This document shows, piece after piece, positions 5,667 to 7,426 of a DNA stretch of 7,426 nucleotides. Origin of the DNA: Actinomycetota bacterium (GTDB lineage Bacteria; Actinomycetota; Actinomycetes; Actinomycetales; Microbacteriaceae); assembly GCA_009703845.1 (NCBI GenBank), contig WLFI01000030.1, positions 1-7,426 of the forward strand. The letters run 5' to 3'. How positions within the stretch are numbered: the stretch's first letter is position 1; each line of letters starts with the position of its first letter. The translations under genes were made by a program, and so were the position numbers. The notes beneath the pieces are model-generated. The model searched no databases and was not told the DNA's origin. It was given only the letters and a program-made list of their open reading frames with translations.

Positions 5667-6610
5667 CGATTGATTCGAATGGTGAACAGGCGTCCACCTT
5701 CGATATCGGTATCGAGCACAAAGAGTTGAACCTCTAGCTCGGTTTCGGAAAACACTTTGATTCCCTCAACCAAGATTCCGTCGGTCACCCCCGCCATGAC
5801 AAAAACCTGGCGAGTTCCTCCCACAAGTTCTGACAAGCCAAACTTCTTGTCGAGTTGAAAACCAGAATTCAGAGCGGCCTCAATCTCTTCGATCGAACGC
5901 GGTGCGAGCACGCCCTGCATGAACCCTCCCAAAATGCGAACTGCACAGGCGGCTAACACCCCTTCAGGGTTCCCGCCGACACCCAAGAGCAGGTCGACCC
6001 CCGAACCCGGCGTTGCCGCAGCAACCGCCATCGCGATGTCACCCTCTTCAAACCGATACCAGTTAGCTCCCGAGGCTTTCACCTCTTCGATTAGCTCGGC
6101 GTTGACCGGCTTATCGATCACGGCAACCGAGAGTTCTGAGATCGGCTTCTGCAGAGCATCCGCCAGGTTTTGAATGTTTTGAGTCGCCGAATAATCGATG
6201 TCGAGCAGGCCAACTCCCTCTGGGCCGCACACCAACTTTTTCATGTAAAAAACGTCAGGGCAGTTCATCATTTCGCCAGGCTCGGATGCCCCGATCACAG
6301 ACACCGCACCGTCGAGGCGATATGCAGCCAAACGTGTGCCGTCGATCGGGTCGACGGCGATGTCCCAGTCGATTGAGCCCGAAACGCCAAGAATTTCACC
6401 GTTGAAGAGCATCGGCGCCTCGTCTTTAACGCCTTCGCCGATCACAACCCGAAAGCCCTGTTTTTGCGCGTTTAGAGACGCACGCATCGCATCAACGGCG
6501 GCACGGTCGACGGCGAACTTGTTTTCTGAGCCAACATGCCGAAAAGCGGCACGGCTTGCGACTATCGCAGCCTCGATTAATTCACGAGTTGGTGAGTCTG
6601 TTGAACGCAT
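5663..6610 (-). CDS. glpX: Class II fructose-1,6-bisphosphatase (GlpX family), divergent
   Basis: A 315-residue GlpX-family phosphatase of the FIG/inositol-phosphatase superfamily. It would hydrolyse fructose-1,6-bisphosphate to fructose-6-phosphate for gluconeogenesis, using divalent metal. Kept marks: VVIGEGVKDEAPMLFNGE (55-72) with E59 and D63; DIAVDPIDGT (83-92) with D87 and D90; FYMKKLVCGPEGVG (121-134); and GVGGNPEGV (210-218) with E216. Departures from the family as I know it: GRGDK is GSENK (27-31), which puts Asn at a metal-binding Asp; the R/KPRH substrate loop is KPVN (167-170); and DGDV is EGDI (189-192). The protein also seems slightly shorter than typical actinobacterial GlpX. 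GAGAGG lies six bases before the ATG, and TATGAT (6639 to 6634) is a possible -10. It is divergent from fba across 60 bases. It may be a true phosphatase with altered specificity or a paralogue of another GlpX elsewhere. Confidence 0.85.
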   Translation of the reverse strand: MRSTDSPTRELIEAAIVASRAAFRHVGSENKFAVDRAAVDAMRASLNAQKQGFRVVIGEGVKDEAPMLFNGEILGVSGSIDWDIAVDPIDGTRLAAYRLDGAVSVIGASEPGEMMNCPDVFYMKKLVCGPEGVGLLDIDYSATQNIQNLADALQKPISELSVAVIDKPVNAELIEEVKASGANWYRFEEGDIAMAVAAATPGSGVDLLLGVGGNPEGVLAACAVRILGGFMQGVLAPRSIEEIEAALNSGFQLDKKFGLSELVGGTRQVFVMAGVTDGILVEGIKVFSETELEVQLFVLDTDIEGGRLFTIRINR

Positions 6611-6670
6611 CTCGGGCCTCTCGTGTTGGTAACATCATAGGTAATCCCAACGTCGCTCAAGGAGTAAGCC
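6611..6670. promoter_or_regulatory. Divergent glpX/fba promoter region with both RBSs
   Basis: Sixty bases serve two start codons. For glpX (minus), GAGAGG (6622 to 6617) is the RBS and TATGAT (6639 to 6634) the likely -10, with TTGAGC (6660 to 6655) 15 bases further up as a short-spaced -35. For fba (plus), AAGGAG (6659-6664) is the RBS, six bases before the ATG at 6671. I could not find a convincing plus-strand promoter here; TAACAT (6630-6635) is the best -10 candidate. If both are real, the two -10 elements overlap and the promoters would compete. Confidence 0.5.
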
Positions 6671-7426
6671 ATGCCCGTAGCAACACCAGACCAATACCTA
6701 GAGATGCTCGACCGCGCCAAGAACGGTGGCTTTGCTTATCCAGCAATCAACGTATCTTCTTCGCAAACTTTGAACGCAGCTCTCGCAGGTTTGCAGGCGG
6801 CAGGCTCAGACGGCATCATTCAGGTCACCACCGGTGGTGGCGACTACTGGTCTGGCCCAACCATTAAAAACATGGCTTCGGGCGCTGCTGCAATGGCTGC
6901 ATTCGCTCGCGAAGTTGCCAAGAACTACGGCATCACCATCGCCCTGCACACCGACCACTGTGCCAAAGATCAGCTCGACAAGTTTGTTCGCCCACTAATC
7001 GCCATCTCGCAAGAGCGCGTGCGTGCCGGCCAAGACCCGCTATTCAACTCACACATGTGGGACGGCTCGGCTGTTCCTATGGCCGAGAACCTAGAAATCG
7101 CCAAAGAAATGCTGAAGCTAACCAACGGCATCGGCGCTGTGCTTGAAATCGAAGTCGGCGTTGTCGGCGGCGAAGAAGACGGCGTTGAGGGCGGAATGGG
7201 CGAGCACCTCTACACCACCCCCGACGACGGCCTGCTAACCGCTGAGGCGCTAGGCCTTGGCGAAAACGGTCGCTACATGGTTGCCCTAACCTTCGGTAAC
7301 GTTCACGGTGTCTACAAGCCGGGCAACGTAAAGCTTCGCCCAGAGTTGCTAGGCGACATCCAAGCTGTTGTCGGCGCTAAGTATGGCAAAGACAAGCCAT
7401 TCGACCTCGTGTTCCACGGTGGATCG
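6671..7426 (+). CDS. fba: Class II fructose-bisphosphate aldolase, N-terminal part
   Basis: The first 252 codons, read without interruption to the right edge; family members have about 340 residues, so roughly a quarter is missing. It catalyses the reversible cleavage of fructose-1,6-bisphosphate to dihydroxyacetone phosphate and glyceraldehyde-3-phosphate with catalytic zinc. Seen marks: FAYPAINV (21-28); the zinc/catalytic motif ALHTDHC (91-97), with catalytic D95 and zinc ligand H96; NSHMWDGS (126-133); LEIEVGVVGGEEDG (158-171) with a metal-site Glu161; FGNVHGVY (208-215) with zinc ligand H212; and FHGGS (248-252) with zinc ligand H249, at the window edge. The HTDHC form and the long loop after VGGEEDG point to the class IIA (E. 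coli FbaA and mycobacterial) branch. ATG with AAGGAG six bases upstream. Adjacent glpX and the sugar kinase act on the same metabolite. Confidence 0.95.
   Translation, partial: MPVATPDQYLEMLDRAKNGGFAYPAINVSSSQTLNAALAGLQAAGSDGIIQVTTGGGDYWSGPTIKNMASGAAAMAAFAREVAKNYGITIALHTDHCAKDQLDKFVRPLIAISQERVRAGQDPLFNSHMWDGSAVPMAENLEIAKEMLKLTNGIGAVLEIEVGVVGGEEDGVEGGMGEHLYTTPDDGLLTAEALGLGENGRYMVALTFGNVHGVYKPGNVKLRPELLGDIQAVVGAKYGKDKPFDLVFHGGS

Noticed and set aside
5700..5715. Hairpin TCGATA-TCGG-TATCGA as a terminator for the sugar kinase transcript
   Set aside because: It lies in conserved-length glpX coding sequence, has a six-pair AT-rich stem and no following T run.

Overview
The window looks like chromosomal DNA of an actinobacterium with moderate GC. 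The closest resemblance I recognise is to the small-genome, Microbacteriaceae-like freshwater groups (inference from protein resemblance, not from a search). Supporting signs are a secreted collagen-like protein of a common actinobacterial layout, a stand-alone DEDDh exonuclease of actinobacterial type, and several genes that appear to be transcribed without a 5' leader. Coding density is very high. No gap exceeds about 150 bases, and I see no tRNA, rRNA, CRISPR array, insertion sequence or prophage gene.

Layout. The start of ychF (ribosome-associated ATPase/GTPase, minus strand) runs off the left edge at 138..1. After a 152-base gap comes a secreted collagen-like protein with 21 Gly-X-Y triplets and a C-terminal beta-rich domain (291-1082). 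It is followed by a DnaQ-type 3'-5' exonuclease (1108-1671). Tail to tail with the exonuclease is mmsA, a CoA-acylating methylmalonate-semialdehyde dehydrogenase (1668-3158, minus). A 113-base divergent gap containing an inverted repeat separates mmsA from rmuC (3272-4495). Then follow a PfkB-family 1-phosphofructokinase-type sugar kinase (4638-5666), a convergent and divergent-looking class II fructose-1,6-bisphosphatase, glpX (5663-6610, minus), and the first 252 codons of class II fructose-bisphosphate aldolase, fba, which runs off the right edge (6671-7426).

How the genes fit together. The right third is a small cluster around fructose-1,6-bisphosphate: a kinase that should make it, a phosphatase that should remove phosphate from it, and an aldolase that splits or forms it. 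The kinase and phosphatase genes converge with overlapping stop codons; phosphatase and aldolase are divergent across 60 bases. The left two thirds are unrelated housekeeping functions: translation, exonuclease activity, valine/propanoate or inositol breakdown, and DNA maintenance.

Points worth a second look are: (1) four genes (ychF, exonuclease, mmsA, rmuC) have a -10-like hexamer exactly six bases before the start codon and no Shine-Dalgarno, while the collagen-like gene, the kinase, glpX and fba have clear Shine-Dalgarno sequences; (2) the GlpX protein departs from the family at three active-site motifs; (3) an inverted repeat sits over the presumed mmsA promoter; (4) the collagen-like protein itself. 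I did not find a clearly new multi-gene system here.
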